7,491 nucleotides of DNA, from the NCBI GenBank assembly GCA_964598425.1, contig CAZRBV010000064.1:1-7491 (forward strand). The letters run 5' to 3'. The stretch comes from UBA12567 sp964598425 (GTDB lineage Bacteria; Planctomycetota; Phycisphaerae; Phycisphaerales; SM1A02). Positions 6,329 through 7,491 of this stretch are shown piece after piece. Positions within the stretch are counted from its first letter, which is position 1. Every line of letters starts with the position of its first letter. The notes beneath the pieces were generated by a model. The model was not told where the DNA came from. It saw only the letters and a program-made list of their open reading frames with translations, and searched no databases. A program made the position numbers and the translations under genes.

Positions 6329-6877
6329 ATGGATGCTCAAGGCGAGAAGACGGCGGCGGCGACCTCAAAGGCCGATCTGGCACAGGCCTCTATTCTGCTG
6401 GTAGACGACAATCAGCAGAATCTTGAGTTGATGCAGGCGTATCTTGAGGATCTCGGGTGCAAGGTGTCTGCGGCCGTGGATGGGGTCGAGGCTATCGAAG
6501 CGGTGGAGGCGGATCCGCCGGACTTGATTTTGCTGGATGTCATGATGCCTCGCATGTCTGGATTCGAGGTGTGTCAGAAGATCAAGGCGCAGCCGGCAAC
6601 CCGGGACATCATTGTCATCATGGTGACGGCGCTGAATGAAGTTGGCGACTTTGAACGGGCGGTCGAGTGTGGGACCAACGACTTCATCGCCAAGCCAGTC
6701 AACAAAGTCGAATTGCTCGCCCGAGTCCGCTCACTCCTTGAGCTTCGGTTGCAGCAGAGGAAGAGTGATCAGTTGGGGCCTGAGATCACCCCTCGGGCGG
6801 CAGATGTTGAGGGACTGAATGACGAGGGGGATCGCATTCTGCCGCCGCCAACTGAGGATGCAGGCGAGGCCGGGTAG
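6329..6877 (+). CDS. Single-domain response regulator (receiver only)
   Basis: This 182-residue protein consists of one REC domain (about 20-142) with a polar N-terminal extension and a 40-residue acidic, Pro-containing tail that has no recognisable output domain. All phosphotransfer residues are present: the acid pair Asp26-Asp27 in SILLVDDN, the phosphoacceptor Asp70 in LILLDVMMP, Thr100 in VTAL and Lys122 in AKPVNK. The receiver resembles PleD/DivK-type domains (DVMMPRMSGFEVCQKIK). A receiver without output usually acts by protein-protein contact or as a phosphorelay intermediate. No histidine kinase or phosphotransferase lies in the window, so its partner is unknown. The ATG has AGGA (6318-6321) with a 7-base spacer. 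It is transcribed divergently from the unknown gene and convergently with the small gene at 7032-7229. Confidence 0.93.
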   Translation: MDAQGEKTAAATSKADLAQASILLVDDNQQNLELMQAYLEDLGCKVSAAVDGVEAIEAVEADPPDLILLDVMMPRMSGFEVCQKIKAQPATRDIIVIMVTALNEVGDFERAVECGTNDFIAKPVNKVELLARVRSLLELRLQQRKSDQLGPEITPRAADVEGLNDEGDRILPPPTEDAGEAG

Positions 6878-6947
6878 CCCTGCGGCGTGTGATCATCGGA
6901 GGCGTTGGTTTCCTGGATGCGCGTGCTCGGGGGGGACGGGCGCATGC

Positions 6948-7000
6948 GGCAACGCCGGTCCCACCATGCAACCTCTTGCGAGGCCCGTACCGGCGTTGCC
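6948..7000. repeat. Strong 12-bp inverted repeat between convergent genes
   Basis: GGCAACGCCGGT (6948-6959) and ACCGGCGTTGCC (6989-7000) are perfect reverse complements. The 29-base loop holds a smaller perfect hairpin, CCTC (6972-6975) with GAGG (6980-6983). It lies between the stop of the response regulator (6877) and the stop of the convergent small gene (7032), so a role in 3'-end formation or mRNA stability for either strand is plausible. There is no T tract on either side, so it is not a canonical intrinsic terminator. A weaker 6-bp stem, ATGCGC (6917-6922) with GCGCAT (6940-6945), lies just before it. Confidence 0.65.
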
Positions 7001-7031
7001 GAAGATTGTGAATGTCCGGGAGTCGAGGGCG

Positions 7032-7229
7032 TCAGGCCGCAGCGGCTCTGAAGGTCAATGCGGACGTGTCACCGGGGCGGACCCATGCGGTGTTCTTGGG
7101 GTCGAGTCTGCTCAGCAGGTGGTCGAGGTAGGTTCGCAGGGCTTCGCCGGTAAACGTGGCGAGCCAGTCGACCGGCGCGGTTGGGTTATGGGTACGGATC
7201 GCGTCGATCAGATTTGCTTTTGAGTGCAT
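7032..7229 (-). CDS. Small uncharacterised protein, 65 residues
   Basis: The predicted product begins MHSKANLIDAIRTHNPTAP and continues with DWLATFTGEALRTYLDHL, a short polar stretch and the tail LTFRAAAA. It looks like a compact helical domain: an N-terminal helix ending at the NPTA turn, then a second amphipathic helix. It has no signal peptide or membrane segment. From memory it resembles a group of short hypothetical proteins common in Planctomycetota with an LIDAIR..N...FL..F....L..YLDHL pattern; I could not check this and know of no assigned function. The ATG at 7229-7227 has GAGGAG (complement of 7241-7246) 11 bases upstream, slightly long spacing. The frame stays open upstream to 7316, but the extension is unlike a protein. 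It stands alone on the - strand, with no obvious operon partner. Confidence 0.7.
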   Translation of the reverse strand: MHSKANLIDAIRTHNPTAPVDWLATFTGEALRTYLDHLLSRLDPKNTAWVRPGDTSALTFRAAAA

Positions 7230-7367
7230 TGCGGGGCGAACTCCTCTGTCTGAGATCAGGCTTCGGCCGCAGCGGCTGGTTGCGTTGACCTGATAATCGG
7301 CTGAGATTGCCCTCACCGGCCGTTCGGGTCGATGAGATACACAAGTCCGAGCGGGTCACTGGGCGAG

Positions 7368-7396
7368 TGCCCCCTAGATCTTGGGGGGCATTTTTT
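7368..7396 (+). terminator. Intrinsic (rho-independent) terminator, + strand
   Basis: TGCCCCC (7368-7374) pairs perfectly with GGGGGCA (7384-7390) around a 9-base loop that can close further, and six T's (7391-7396) follow at once. This is a textbook rho-independent terminator for + strand transcription. The opposite side has no T tract, so it does not serve the - strand. The nearest + strand gene to the left is the response regulator, which ends about 490 bases earlier. Confidence 0.85.
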
Positions 7397-7426
7397 CTTC
7401 CCGCAACGTCCGCCTGACGCGGTCGC

Positions 7427-7480
7427 CGCTCCTTCGAGGCCACCCACCATCCACGCTGCTTCGAGGCCACCCACCAACCA
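7427..7480. repeat. Tandem repeat, two copies of a 27-bp unit
   Basis: Bases 7427-7453 and 7454-7480 are two adjacent copies of a 27-bp unit that match at 25 of 27 positions; each contains CTTCGAGGCCACCCACCA. The differences are at unit positions 5 (C/G) and 24 (T/A). The sequence after 7480 does not clearly continue the repeat. On the - strand one frame would read two GWWVASK-containing nonapeptides, but I see no supported gene there. The function is unknown. Confidence 0.8.
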
Positions 7481-7491
7481 GGCTCAGTTTG

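Noticed and set aside
6139..6330. N-terminal extension of the unknown - strand gene
   Set aside because: The added residues are rich in Arg, Pro and His, look like translated GC-rich spacer, and would overlap the start of the response regulator.
7035..7277. 13-bp direct repeat GGCCGCAGCGGCT flanking the small gene (7035-7047 and 7265-7277)
   Set aside because: The unit is a short GC palindrome and one copy encodes the AAAA tail of the small protein; without transposase or insertion-site signs, chance is the simplest reading.
7284..7297. TTGACC followed by GATAAT, promoter-like hexamers on the + strand
   Set aside because: They are only two bases apart, so they cannot act as a -35/-10 pair, and neither has a partner at the right spacing.
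7186..7470. - strand open frame of 94 codons reading through the terminator and tandem repeat
   Set aside because: It runs across a strong + strand terminator hairpin and overlaps the start of the better-supported small gene; no start signal was seen. It is kept only as a note under the tandem repeat.

Overview
The window looks like a chromosomal housekeeping segment of a fairly GC-rich bacterium. The protein styles (DnaX with a GDDLDVIEIDGASN-type segment, a sigma-54 factor, a short NPTA...YLDHL protein) suggest Planctomycetota, possibly a Phycisphaerae-like lineage. That placement is inference from remembered family resemblance. I see no transposase, phage gene, CRISPR array or other mobile-element signature.

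Left block, + strand (1-4266): the 3' part of a bacterial SRP RNA (its 5' end appears to lie left of the window), then dnaX (clamp-loader tau/gamma), ebfC (YbaB-type nucleoid protein), recR (recombination mediator) and rpoN (sigma-54). The stop of dnaX overlaps the ebfC ribosome-binding site, ebfC and recR overlap by one base, and rpoN follows recR after a short gap, so these four genes look like one transcription unit. The order SRP RNA-dnaX-ebfC-recR is a known conserved arrangement (for example in Bacillus); rpoN at its end is less usual. dnaX carries an uninterrupted run of ten A residues just after the clamp-loader core. Both alternative frames hit a stop within about 20 bases of it, which points to programmed frameshifting or transcriptional slippage making a short gamma form.

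Middle block, - strand (4274-6138): reading leftwards, an uncharacterised 153-residue protein, pyrH (UMP kinase) and frr (ribosome recycling factor), probably co-transcribed. frr converges on rpoN with only 7 bases between the two stop codons.

Right block (6139-7491): a 190-base spacer with an 8-bp hairpin; a receiver-only response regulator on the + strand with an intact phosphorylation site and no kinase in view; a spacer with a strong 12-bp inverted repeat; and a 65-residue small protein on the - strand. The last 262 bases hold no convincing gene. They contain a clear intrinsic terminator oriented for + strand transcripts, antisense to the direction of the small gene, and two copies of a 27-bp tandem repeat close to the window end. 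Bases 7230-7367 hold only the apparent ribosome-binding site of the small gene.

I found no undescribed multi-gene system. The observations most worth checking are the dnaX slippage site, loss of the DnaX zinc-binding cysteines, the atypical apical loop of the SRP RNA, the unexplained structured elements at 6917-7000, and the + strand terminator at 7368-7396 with no matching + strand gene nearby.
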